DNA of 42,516 nucleotides from the NCBI GenBank assembly GCA_030917925.1, contig JAUPTV010000290.1:1-42516 (forward strand), read 5' to 3'. Source of the DNA: Pseudomonadota bacterium (lineage in GTDB: Bacteria > Pseudomonadota > Gammaproteobacteria > Competibacterales > Competibacteraceae). Below the pieces are notes generated by a model. It was not told the origin of the DNA, ran no database searches, and saw only the letters and a list, made by a program, of their open reading frames with translations. Below, piece by piece: positions 1 to 7,341 of the stretch (position 1 is the stretch's first letter; each line of letters begins with the position of its first letter). A program made the translations under genes and the position numbers.

Positions 1-119
1 AAAACTGCCCCGGATTTAAAGGCAAGATTGGCGCTCTATCCGCAAAGGACATCTCGATGAGCGTTAAAATGGGAATTTTTATAATGGATTACTGAGAAAA
101 CTCGTGGAGAATAAAGGTT
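1..119. other. left edge, possible tail of an upstream gene
   Basis: One reading frame on the + strand stays open from base 3 to a TGA at 93-95 and encodes about 30 residues. It could be the C-terminal end of a gene starting outside the window, but nothing in the peptide is recognisable. A second frame is open only to the TGA at 58-60. A GGAG at 106-109 is the ribosome binding site of the next gene. Confidence 0.2.
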
Positions 120-611
120 ATGTCTATTCAAGATGATTATGCGACGGTTCGAGAGAATTTGTTTATTGGCCGGTGTCCTGACAATCCCGATGAGGTAGAA
201 GCGATTAAAACCCAGATTGGTGCATCGGCTATTTTATCATTGCAGCAAGATGATTGTTTAAGACATTTCAATATTAACTATGCACTACATGAAAAGCGAG
301 GTCGAAAACTGGGTTTAGTGATGAAACGCTGTCCATTAATAGATCATAATATTCCAGATCAGCAACTTAAACTACCGGAAGCTGTCAATGTCCTCCAGGA
401 GTTGCTGGAGGCTAAACACCGGGTGTATGTTCATTGCACCTTGGGCATCAATCGCGCACCTACGGTAGTACTGGCGTATCTTACCGTCATTGAGAAGATG
501 GATTTAATTAGTGCTCAGAAATGTATTAAGCAAGTCCGCCCACGGGCTGATTTTAGCTGGGGGGCTATTAATGCTTATCATGCGGCCCTTGGGATCAATG
601 GCCTCCGGTAA
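120..611 (+). CDS. dual-specificity protein/glycan phosphatase
   Basis: A 163-residue protein with the Cys-dependent phosphatase signature HCTLGINR (His105, Cys106, Arg112), the CX5R loop, followed by AP as in plant SEX4/LSF-type glucan phosphatases. Asp75 or Asp80, about 30 residues before the Cys, is the likely general acid. The family removes phosphate from proteins, phosphoglucans or nucleotides, and the substrate here cannot be read from sequence. The protein has no signal peptide and should be cytosolic. The ATG has a GGAG about 10 nt upstream. It lies 86 nt before an NADAR gene and a SLOG gene on the same strand, in an AT-rich stretch unlike the rest of the window, so it is probably part of an acquired three-gene cassette. 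Confidence 0.85.
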   Translation: MSIQDDYATVRENLFIGRCPDNPDEVEAIKTQIGASAILSLQQDDCLRHFNINYALHEKRGRKLGLVMKRCPLIDHNIPDQQLKLPEAVNVLQELLEAKHRVYVHCTLGINRAPTVVLAYLTVIEKMDLISAQKCIKQVRPRADFSWGAINAYHAALGINGLR

Positions 612-697
612 AGATAAGCAGGGTTCACTGTGCAGGACTGGAGAGGCGATGCGACGACACTCTGCTTCATCATTCGACCCTATTGGAGATTTTGAAA

Positions 698-1156
698 ATG
701 ATACAAAGTTTTGATAAACAATTCGCCTATTTAAGCAATTTCTTTCCCAGTCCCATTTTGTTAAATGGGCAGGAATGGCCTACAGTTGAGCATGTTTTCC
801 AAGCGGCTAAAACATTGGATTCATCTGAACAAGAGCAGATTCGATTAGCAGAAACTCCGGGAAAAGCTAAACGGCTTGGTCAGAAAGTACATTTGCGATC
901 TGACTGGGAAACTTGCAAGCACGCGGTGATGGTTGAAGCGGTCCGATTGAAGTTCAGTCAATACCCTGAACTCTTAAATCGTTTACTGTCCACCGGAGAA
1001 GAGGAACTGGTTGAAGGCAATACATGGCATGATAATGTTTGGGGAGATTGTCAATGCCCAAGATGTCAAAACATTCCTGGCAGGAATTTATTAGGAACAA
1101 TCCTTATGCAAATCCGGCGAGATCTGGCTGATTATAAGGGGCAATCGCATGTCTGA
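698..1156 (+). CDS. NADAR (YbiA-like) family N-glycosidase
   Basis: A 152-residue protein with the NADAR family landmarks: an N-terminal F..LSNF segment, EHVFQAAK (31-38), WHDNVWG (110-116) and GRNLLG (128-133) near the end. Family members cleave N-glycosidic bonds. YbiA acts on riboflavin intermediates, and other NADAR proteins remove ADP-ribose from guanosine in DNA. The ATG at 698 is chosen over an in-frame TTG at 683 because a GGAG at 685-688 is well placed for it. A cysteine cluster (C118, C120, C123) inside the WGDC region is unusual and could bind metal. The gene overlaps the following SLOG gene by 8 bases, which points to coupled translation and a joint role in NAD or ADP-ribose metabolism. 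Confidence 0.85.
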   Translation: MIQSFDKQFAYLSNFFPSPILLNGQEWPTVEHVFQAAKTLDSSEQEQIRLAETPGKAKRLGQKVHLRSDWETCKHAVMVEAVRLKFSQYPELLNRLLSTGEEELVEGNTWHDNVWGDCQCPRCQNIPGRNLLGTILMQIRRDLADYKGQSHV

Positions 1157-1826
1157 AAGCAAATCAGGACACGCCACGGCGATGACCCTTTCCGATTTCA
1201 TTACTATCATTCAGAGTCAACCAGATGGCGTCATTCTGCTCGAAGGGCGGCGTAATATACCCGTAAGCGATTATGAGCACGCCACGCGCCTTGCACGAAG
1301 CCTTGCGCAACGATTTCCCCCGATTCGATTTCGCTCAGGGAATGCAGAAGGAGCAGACCAAGCTTTCTCCGAAGGCGTAGCACAAGTGAACGCGAGCCGC
1401 TTGCAGGTCATTGCGCCTTATGCATCGCATAGAAAGAGCTTCTGTTATGCAGACGCAATATACGTTACGCCCGACTCATTATCCCGTATTCAGGAGGATG
1501 AGATCGCTTACAAAACTAAGGAGGCAACTCCGAAGAATAAAGGCTTGGTTGACGGGCGAACCGAGAGGAGGCGTCTCGCGGCAAAAGCGGCCTATTTGAT
1601 TCGAGACACCATGAAAGTAACTGGATATTCTGAGGATTTCAGGAAACCCATTTGTGCCCTTTTCTATGTAGATATCAACGACCCGATGGCGGGAGGCACC
1701 GGGCATACCATTCGTGTTTGTGAACAGGAAGGTGTTCCAGTGGTGTTTCAAAACTCATGGAAAGACTGGATTGAGGAAGATGTCGAACAAGCGGATGGAG
1801 GCAATCGGTCTTCTGCCAGTGCCTGA
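1149..1826 (+). CDS. SLOG/YspA-like nucleotide-binding protein
   Basis: A 225-residue protein with a Rossmann-like start (GVILLEGRR, 27-35) and the pattern RSGNAEGAD (62-70). This resembles the nucleotide-phosphate-binding loop of the SLOG superfamily (YspA, DprA, LOG), whose members bind or process NAD-, ADP-ribose- or nucleotide-derived ligands. A further conserved-looking stretch, DPMAGGTGHTIRVCEQEGVPV, lies near the C-terminus and would close the Rossmann fold. The ATG lies inside the end of the NADAR gene (8-base overlap in another frame). NADAR and SLOG genes are known from published surveys to recur together in nucleotide-signalling and conflict systems. The exact ligand is unknown, and the family call rests on the GAD motif and the context. 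Confidence 0.65.
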   Translation: MSESKSGHATAMTLSDFITIIQSQPDGVILLEGRRNIPVSDYEHATRLARSLAQRFPPIRFRSGNAEGADQAFSEGVAQVNASRLQVIAPYASHRKSFCYADAIYVTPDSLSRIQEDEIAYKTKEATPKNKGLVDGRTERRRLAAKAAYLIRDTMKVTGYSEDFRKPICALFYVDINDPMAGGTGHTIRVCEQEGVPVVFQNSWKDWIEEDVEQADGGNRSSASA

Positions 1827-1844
1827 TCCTTAGATTTAGTGCAT

Positions 1845-2040
1845 TAAGTGAAGCTTGACGCTTCTGGCCGGGTGAAAGTCCCGGTCAGGTAAGGAGGACT
1901 AGCCACATACCTGTATCGAGTCTTGCGCGACTGATGGAGTGCTCAGAGCAGGTTTAAACCATGCCCAATGCGTGAACAAGAGTCGTGAAATGTAGATCGA
2001 GAAACCGCTAGGCCAGAGGAAGGTTGTACCTTCCTGAATT
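1845..2040 (+). mobile_element. probable group II intron 5' fragment (domain I)
   Basis: This non-coding stretch contains structured RNA-like elements. There is a hairpin GAAGC-TTGAC-GCTTC (1849-1863), then a stem-loop CCGGG-TGAAAGT-CCCGG (about 1869-1885), then a GGTAAGGAGGACTAGCCA-like segment and GAGAAACCG. These resemble the start of domain I of bacterial group II introns, where a GGGTGAAAGTCCC element is common. No reverse transcriptase/maturase gene follows. The stretch stops at the converging esterase gene, so this would be a truncated remnant. Both boundaries are approximate. Confidence 0.45.
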
Positions 2041-2041
2041 A

Positions 2042-2560
2042 TCAGAGAATTAGAGAGTTTTCTGCTTTAGATAACATTATAGGAATATTCTCTGGATATT
2101 GAATACGATGATGTCCCCCTTCGATCAATTCCATATATCCTTCATTTTTAATCTCATTGAGATAAGGTCTAAAATTAAGAACTTCATCACCTAATTCAAT
2201 GTAGTACAGTAAATAACCTTGGCCTTTAAAAGGCTCGTATGCACTATACTGAGGTACCAAAGGTAATGTTTCTTCAGAGGTAATCATTGACACTGAATAG
2301 ACAGGATTCAATAGAACTGCTTTAGTGTGATATTTCTTTGCAAATAATCTAGCCCACCACCCTCCTAATGAGTGACCTAAAATGATAGGTTCATCTTCCA
2401 GTTTTAAAGCTTTCAATACTATCTCATCGTAGATTTCATAAACTTTATCTACAGATAGCTTCTGATAATCAACGGGTACTCCAGTAAAAGGAATACCTAA
2501 TTGAGTATATCTAGGATTACTCAAACTAGATCCAAACCCATGGAAGATAACTAGATTCAC
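2042..2560 (-). CDS. YqiA-like alpha/beta-hydrolase esterase
   Basis: A 172-residue small alpha/beta hydrolase. It opens with VIFHGFGSS (oxyanion region), carries the nucleophile elbow GHSLGG, and ends with GGHHR, which supplies the catalytic histidine. This matches the YqiA/UPF0227 family of short-chain acyl esterases in size and order. The GTG start at 2560 is favoured because GGAGGG (2571-2566) lies just upstream. The open frame extends further, but that extension reads through the end of the neighbouring gene and has no family match. The gene is clearly AT-rich compared with its right-hand neighbours and converges on the intron fragment, so it probably belongs to the same acquired segment. 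Substrate unknown. Confidence 0.75.
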   Translation of the reverse strand: MNLVIFHGFGSSLSNPRYTQLGIPFTGVPVDYQKLSVDKVYEIYDEIVLKALKLEDEPIILGHSLGGWWARLFAKKYHTKAVLLNPVYSVSMITSEETLPLVPQYSAYEPFKGQGYLLYYIELGDEVLNFRPYLNEIKNEGYMELIEGGHHRIQYPENIPIMLSKAENSLIL

Positions 2561-2618
2561 AGCATCCCTCCAAAGATAAAGGGGTGAGCGAGGGTGACGC
2601 CCCACAGCCGTCAATCTC

Positions 2619-2993
2619 TTAAAAATTGACCCAAGTCCCGCCGCAGCCTTGCCGATTAGTCCAACCATCGCGGTTGCCATTCATCCAGGGACGACGAGGT
2701 TTACCATCCCGAGGCGGGTCGCGGCTATCGCCCCCTTGCAGGCGAATGTCGGCATCCGCGCTGTTAATCCAGTGGCCGCCGCTGCCACTGCTGTTCAACC
2801 ACGCAGGGTCATTCCGGCAATCATTCCAGTTGACGGCCCGCGCTGGATAGGCAGCGATCATTCCGCCGCCCATGATGCCCATAATCACAGCTTTCGACCA
2901 TTTCCCTAGACTGCGCAGAACATCGCGCCGTTTCAGGTCAATTTCAGCTATCCCGTTATCGATCAACGTGTTTTTAAGGATCATTTCCGTCAC
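2619..2993 (-). CDS. secreted Trp-Asn-repeat peptide, candidate RiPP precursor
   Basis: About 120 residues, with no confident family match. Numbering from a TTG at 2996, an N-terminal part carries a twin-arginine-like LKRRDVLRSLGK, a hydrophobic stretch and an ARA cleavage-like site near residue 54. The remaining 70 residues are rich in Gly, Asn, Asp and Arg and contain W-x-N five times: W66-L-N, W76-I-N, W104-M-N, W112-T-N and W122-V-N. The last falls within a C-terminal GGTWVNF. There are two cysteines, C60 and C118. W-x-N followed by Gly is typical of substrates of cyclophane-forming radical SAM enzymes (Xye/Grr-type triceptides), but no such maturase is visible nearby. Possible starts are GTG 2993, overlapping the stop of the gene before it, and ATG 2984. 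Confidence 0.6.
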   Translation of the reverse strand: MTEMILKNTLIDNGIAEIDLKRRDVLRSLGKWSKAVIMGIMGGGMIAAYPARAVNWNDCRNDPAWLNSSGSGGHWINSADADIRLQGGDSRDPPRDGKPRRPWMNGNRDGWTNRQGCGGTWVNF

Positions 2994-3445
2994 CAAGTCA
3001 CCGGGTTGCGCGGCTGGTTTTGAAGGGGTTGCGGCTGTTTCGGTTGTTGCCGCTGTTGCTGAATCGATTGATCCCGATAATTCTGCAACTGTTGTTGAAC
3101 TTCATTCCGGTAGGTCTGTTGACTGTCCTGCAACTGCTTCATCTCCTCCTTGAGCGCATCATTCACCGCCTTGTAGAGTTCGACCGTTTTTTTTACTTGA
3201 TCTAGGTCGCTGGACAAGCTTTGAACCTGAACTTGTAACGCCTGCAATTGGGGATCAGGCTGAGGCAGCAGGGGGGAAACAGCCTGATCCTGCCGCCATA
3301 AATGCCATAAATAGGCATTACTGCCCATACTCAGGAAAATCAACAGAAAACAGACCACGATGAGTCCAATCATCAAGGGATTCATCGCACTAGGCGCGGA
3401 CTCAACACGCATGGAGTCCGCCTGATCAGGGTTTTCATCGGCCAC
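2990..3445 (-). CDS. small coiled-coil membrane protein
   Basis: 151 residues with no recognised family. A polar N-terminus is followed by one strong membrane segment (about residues 22-47, LMIGLIVVCFLLIFLSM). Next comes a long heptad-like coiled coil (about 68-125) and a Gln/Pro-rich tail. The topology suggests a single-pass inner membrane protein with a periplasmic coiled coil. The GTG start has a strong GGAGG seven bases upstream. The gene abuts or overlaps the W-x-N peptide gene downstream, so the two are probably co-transcribed, and it may help the export or anchoring of that peptide (inference). It could also be an unrelated envelope spacer protein. Confidence 0.6.
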   Translation of the reverse strand: MADENPDQADSMRVESAPSAMNPLMIGLIVVCFLLIFLSMGSNAYLWHLWRQDQAVSPLLPQPDPQLQALQVQVQSLSSDLDQVKKTVELYKAVNDALKEEMKQLQDSQQTYRNEVQQQLQNYRDQSIQQQRQQPKQPQPLQNQPRNPVTW

Positions 3446-3507
3446 TGGAGGACCTCCGAATCAGCAGGATCGCGCCGCCCGCCTGGACAGCGCGACCGTA
3501 ATCGAAC

Positions 3508-4725
3508 TTAATCCGCAAACCGCCGGAAGACCAGCGTCGCGTTGGTACCGCCAAAGCCGAAGCTGTTGGACATCACCACGTTCAGGTTCGCGTTATCCAC
3601 CCGTTCCCGAACGATGGGCAACCCTTCCGCGACCGGATCGAGGGTTTCGATATTCGCCGAGGCAGCGATAAAGCGGTTATCCATCATCAGCAGCGAGTAA
3701 ATCGCTTCATGGACGCCCGCCGCGCCCAGCGCATGGCCAGTGAGCGACTTGGTGGCACTGATCGGTGGAATACGGTCGCCGAACACTTCACGAATGGCTT
3801 CCAGTTCCTTGGTATCGCCCGCCGGGGTGCTGGTGCCATGGGTATTGATATAGTCCACCGACTCGGTAACACCCTCCAGCGCCTGTTTCATGCAGCGCAT
3901 GGCACCCTCGCCAGAAGGTTGCACCATGTCATGCCCATCGGAGGTCGCGCCATAGCCGATCAACTCGCCGTAAATCCGCGCACCACGTCGTTGAGCATGT
4001 TCCAATTCCTCCAGCACCACCAGACCGCCGCCGCCGGAAATTACAAAGCCATCGCGGTTAGCGTCATAGGGCCGTGAAGCGGTTTGGGGGGCTGCGTTGT
4101 ATTTGGTGGACAACGCGCCCATCGCGTCGAACAGATGCGTGAGGCTCCAGTGGACTTCCTCGCCGCCGCCGACAAACATGATGTCCTGCTTGTTCCACTG
4201 GATCAGCTCCGCGCCATGGCCAATGCAATGGGCGCTGGTGGCGCAGGCGGAACTGATGCTGTAGTTGACGCCCTTGATCTTGAAGGGCGTCGCCAGGCAA
4301 GCCGTGGTCGTGCTGCTCATCGTGCGCGGCACCATGTACGGTCCCACCCGCTTTAACCCCTTATTACGCAGCAGGTCAGCCGCGTCGATAATATTCTGTG
4401 GACTGCCGCCGCCACTGCCGGTGACCAGTCCGGCGCGGGGATTCGACACTAAATCGTCCGGCAATTGCGCATCGGCAATCGCCTCGCGCATCGCCAAATA
4501 GTTATATGCGGCCGCATCGCCCATAAAGCGCAGCACTTTGCGGTCGATCAGCGCCGCCAGATCAACCCGCAAGGGACCCCGGACATGGGAACGCAGTCCC
4601 ATCTCCTTGTAATCTTCCGCATATTCCAAACCGCTGCGGCCCTGTCGCAAGGATTCCAACACTTCCCAGCGGTCGTTGCCGATGCTGGACACAATACCGA
4701 TGCCGGTGACTACAACCCGTCTCAT
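3508..4725 (-). CDS. fabB: 3-oxoacyl-ACP synthase I
   Basis: A 405-residue ketosynthase that starts [16 protein letters not shown], almost as in E. coli FabB, and has the family's usual length. The active-site Cys161 (SSACATS), His296 (NTHGTST) and His331 (GHALGAAG) are all present. It condenses malonyl-ACP with acyl-ACP and is the elongating enzyme needed for unsaturated fatty acids in type II fatty acid synthesis. The ATG at 4725 is chosen because a GAGAGG ribosome site precedes it and because the upstream extension of the frame lies in fabA. It follows fabA by 10 bases, the standard fabA-fabB operon. Confidence 0.97.
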   Translation of the reverse strand: MRRVVVTGIGIVSSIGNDRWEVLESLRQGRSGLEYAEDYKEMGLRSHVRGPLRVDLAALIDRKVLRFMGDAAAYNYLAMREAIADAQLPDDLVSNPRAGLVTGSGGGSPQNIIDAADLLRNKGLKRVGPYMVPRTMSSTTTACLATPFKIKGVNYSISSACATSAHCIGHGAELIQWNKQDIMFVGGGEEVHWSLTHLFDAMGALSTKYNAAPQTASRPYDANRDGFVISGGGGLVVLEELEHAQRRGARIYGELIGYGATSDGHDMVQPSGEGAMRCMKQALEGVTESVDYINTHGTSTPAGDTKELEAIREVFGDRIPPISATKSLTGHALGAAGVHEAIYSLLMMDNRFIAASANIETLDPVAEGLPIVRERVDNANLNVVMSNSFGFGGTNATLVFRRFAD

Positions 4726-4735
4726 AAGCAACCTC

Positions 4736-5251
4736 TCAAAACCCGTCAGTAGAGGTAAATAGTCCGACCCGCAGATCCTTGCCGGTATAAATCGTCCGGC
4801 CATCGACCTCCAGAGTCGCGTCAGCAATACCCATCACCAATTTACGCAGAATGACCCGTTTCATGTGAATGTGATACGTCAGTTTATGGGCTTCGGGACG
4901 GACCTGGCCGGTGAACTTGACATCCCCGCATCCCAGCGCCCGTCCCCGGCCCAATCCGCCCATCCAGCCCAGAAAAAAGCCGACCAGTTGCCACATGGCG
5001 TCCAGTCCCAGACAACCCGGCATCACCGGATCGCCAATGAAATGGCAGCCGAAAAACCACAGGTCGGGATGAATGTCCAGTTCCGCAACGATTTCGCCTT
5101 TACCGTATTGACCGCCCTCGGAGCCAATATGGACGATGCGGTCGACCATCAGCATGTTAGGCAACGGTAATTGGGCGTTGCCAGGGCCGAACAGTTCGCC
5201 TCGGGCGCAGGCAAGCAGTTCATCATGCGTGTAGCTGGATTGTTTGTTCAC
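4736..5251 (-). CDS. fabA: bifunctional 3-hydroxydecanoyl-ACP dehydratase/isomerase
   Basis: 171 residues, the normal FabA length, colinear with the E. coli protein from its first residues ([17 protein letters not shown]). Catalytic His70 ([14 protein letters not shown]) and Asp84 (LGLDAMWQL) are present. FabA dehydrates 3-hydroxydecanoyl-ACP and isomerises trans-2 to cis-3-decenoyl-ACP, the entry to unsaturated fatty acids, and FabB (10 bases downstream) elongates the product. The GTG start at 5251 fits the family N-terminus, but the ribosome site is weak (AGGT). I could not find a clear FadR or FabR operator in the 109 bases upstream. Confidence 0.97.
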   Translation of the reverse strand: MNKQSSYTHDELLACARGELFGPGNAQLPLPNMLMVDRIVHIGSEGGQYGKGEIVAELDIHPDLWFFGCHFIGDPVMPGCLGLDAMWQLVGFFLGWMGGLGRGRALGCGDVKFTGQVRPEAHKLTYHIHMKRVILRKLVMGIADATLEVDGRTIYTGKDLRVGLFTSTDGF

Positions 5252-5360
5252 GAAAGTGAATACCTGGAAAGGTTAGTTAGAAAACTCATCGGGAACCTGA
5301 AATTGTAAAGGTTTTTTCCCTGGATGGGGAACGGGTTTAAAAGGCGCGGAGAAGGGTGCT

Positions 5361-5963
5361 TTATCCTTCCGGGCGATCCGTGCCAATTTTGTCCTCAGCG
5401 CCCGCCAGCAGGTTCCGAATATTGGCTTGATGCCGCCAGATCAGCAGCAGGACCATGGCCATGATGACGGCCTGAGCGGCCAGCGCCAGATCAAACAGCC
5501 AGACGTACACGGGCGTTAATACCGCTGCGGTCAGCGCGGACAGTGATGAAATCCGCACCACAAACGCCATGAACAGCCAGGTCGCCAACGCGCCTAGCGC
5601 CACCGGCCAGGATAGCCCGAGCATCGCCCCGAAAGCGGTGGCTACGCCCTTGCCGCCTTCAAAGCCGAAAAATACCGGATAGAGATGCCCCAGGAACGCC
5701 GCCAGCGTGGTCAGGGCCAAACCGGAATGATCCAGACCGATCCACTGGGCGAGCAGCACCGGCAACAGACCCTTGAGAAAATCACCGGCCAGCGTGATGG
5801 CCGCAGCCTTCTTGCCGCCAAAGCGCAGCACATTGGTCGCGCCCGGATTGCGTGAACCTTCGCTGCGTGGGTCGGGCAGGCCCATCGCCCGGCACACCAG
5901 GATGGCGGTGGAAATGGAACCGGCCAAATAGCCGAGAACGATCATTAAGACAGTTATCAACAT
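5361..5963 (-). CDS. plsY: glycerol-3-phosphate acyltransferase PlsY
   Basis: About 200 residues, an inner-membrane protein with five or so hydrophobic segments. It has the three PlsY signatures: GSRNPGATNVLR, GHLYPVFFGFEGGKGVATA, and a C-terminal HQANIRNLLAGAEDKI. It transfers the acyl group from acyl-phosphate to glycerol-3-phosphate, the first committed step of phospholipid synthesis. The ATG at 5963 follows GAGTGG, and a GTG four codons upstream is also possible. It is divergent from folB, an arrangement shared by many gammaproteobacteria. fabA and fabB lie just downstream on the same strand, giving a small lipid-synthesis neighbourhood. Confidence 0.96.
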   Translation of the reverse strand: MLITVLMIVLGYLAGSISTAILVCRAMGLPDPRSEGSRNPGATNVLRFGGKKAAAITLAGDFLKGLLPVLLAQWIGLDHSGLALTTLAAFLGHLYPVFFGFEGGKGVATAFGAMLGLSWPVALGALATWLFMAFVVRISSLSALTAAVLTPVYVWLFDLALAAQAVIMAMVLLLIWRHQANIRNLLAGAEDKIGTDRPEG

Positions 5964-6054
5964 GAATAGCGCCACTCACTACGGGAAAAGAAGGAAAACC
6001 GGGATGAATGCGGCCCCTTTGCATGTAAGATAATGCATTGCCTGGGGACCCGTC

Positions 6055-6417
6055 ATGGATATTATTTTCATTCATCAACTGCCGGTTGAAACCATTATTG
6101 GCGTGCACCCCTGGGAGCGCGACCTTTGTCGAACCCTGCTGCTGGATCTGGAGCTGGGCACCGACATTCGCCCTGCGGCGACCACTGATCACTTGGCGGA
6201 AACGCTGGATTATCAAGCCGTCGCCCGTCGCATCCGCGCCTTTGCCAGTGTCTGTGATTTCCAGTTAGTGGAAACTTTGGCCGAGCGGATCGCGGAACTG
6301 CTGTTGCAGGAATTCGCGGTTCCCTGGTTGCGGCTCACCCTGCATAAACCCGGCGTCCCCTCTGGCGCGAAGGCTGCCGGCGTGATCATCGAACGGGGTT
6401 GTCGGCCTCCGCCCTGA
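6055..6417 (+). CDS. folB: dihydroneopterin aldolase
   Basis: A 120-residue protein of FolB size. It begins DIIFIHQLPVETIIGVHPWER, the usual FolB opening where the small tunnel-fold domain binds pterin, and has the conserved VETLAERIA segment with the Glu that anchors the pterin. The C-terminal LTLHKPG supplies the conserved catalytic Lys. It converts dihydroneopterin to 6-hydroxymethyl-dihydropterin in folate synthesis. It is divergently transcribed from plsY, with 91 bases between the two starts, which therefore must contain both promoters. Confidence 0.95.
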   Translation: MDIIFIHQLPVETIIGVHPWERDLCRTLLLDLELGTDIRPAATTDHLAETLDYQAVARRIRAFASVCDFQLVETLAERIAELLLQEFAVPWLRLTLHKPGVPSGAKAAGVIIERGCRPPP

Positions 6418-6419
6418 TG

Positions 6420-6460
6420 GCTGCTCGCCACTCGCTGCTCGCCACTCGCCACTCGCTGAT
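6420..6460. repeat. short tandem repeat between folB and the SH3 gene
   Basis: A 14-base unit (GCTGCTCGCCACTC) occurs twice in tandem at 6420-6433 and 6434-6447, followed by a shorter GCCACTC copy and a degenerate end. It sits exactly between two convergent stop codons and encodes nothing obvious. Possibly it came from slippage. Confidence 0.7.
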
Positions 6461-7258
6461 TCACAACCGGTTCCACTGCTCGCGTTGTCGTTCCCGGAAT
6501 TTCGGCGTCAATACCGCCGTCAGCAGGGCGGCAACCAGCAACAAGGCACCGATCAGAAACCGGAGATTATCATTGTCATTGCGCAATGCCTGACTTTCCT
6601 GTTGCACGATTTGCAATTCCCGCTCCAGCATCACGACCCGTTCCTGCAACATCTGGTTTTGTTCATCAATCGCCACTATTTCAGCCGCGACCTTGCGGTA
6701 TTGTGCGAATTGCTGGCGCAGGCGCACGGCTTCCTCATACAGTTGTGGATAGGTCAGGCTTTCTCCTTCCGGGCGACTCACCACACTATCCAAATGTTGT
6801 TTGAGATCGCCATGCTGCGCCTGTAATTGCGCCAGTTCCTGACGAACGCCCGCTAACAGTTCCTGACTGCTGGGGGTATTGGTTAATTGGAAGCTCTGAA
6901 TCCAGCCCTTGACCCCTGCGGAAGTGCGAATCTGGGTATAACCTTTAGCCTTATCAACGGTCAGTATCTGTACAGGCGCTCCGCTGCGCACTGAGCCAAT
7001 GACCTTGTGGCGGTTAGAGGCACCAGCCCGTAAGGGAACATCCACACTATCGCTAACGTAGGCTGGTGCCGGGATCTGATTCGGGGTCGATGTTACAGTC
7101 GGGGCTTGAGCTGACGCACCGACCGCCAGCAACAGGGTCAATACTCCTGGAATGATGAAGGTTTTTATCACGCGGTTACTGTATCCAGGGGCAGGAAACT
7201 TCGTAGAGGCGGCGCACCCATCGGGCGAGGAATGTTCGACAGGGGGGATTAAATGCAT
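6461..7258 (-). CDS. SH3-domain envelope protein (YgiM/TIGR04211 type)
   Basis: Up to 265 residues. A hydrophobic signal segment (FIIPGVLTLLLAVGASAQA) is followed by a bacterial SH3 domain (about residues 66-127: YVSDSVDVPLRAG...GWIQSFQL), a long coiled coil (about 130-230) and a C-terminal membrane helix followed by a basic tail. This order matches the YgiM-like SH3 family, an inner-membrane-anchored periplasmic protein of uncertain function, perhaps cell-wall related. The start is uncertain: ATG 7258 gives a 29-residue leader before the signal, and GTG 7171 would put the signal at the N-terminus. Neither has a strong ribosome site. It converges with folB. Confidence 0.85.
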   Translation of the reverse strand: MHLIPPVEHSSPDGCAASTKFPAPGYSNRVIKTFIIPGVLTLLLAVGASAQAPTVTSTPNQIPAPAYVSDSVDVPLRAGASNRHKVIGSVRSGAPVQILTVDKAKGYTQIRTSAGVKGWIQSFQLTNTPSSQELLAGVRQELAQLQAQHGDLKQHLDSVVSRPEGESLTYPQLYEEAVRLRQQFAQYRKVAAEIVAIDEQNQMLQERVVMLERELQIVQQESQALRNDNDNLRFLIGALLLVAALLTAVLTPKFRERQREQWNRL

Positions 7259-7341
7259 GACGCGATTTTAACCGGGTTGCCCGCTCGTGGTAAAACGCCA
7301 TCTTCATTTCTCTCAGACCCATTCGACCAGGCCAGCCCATA

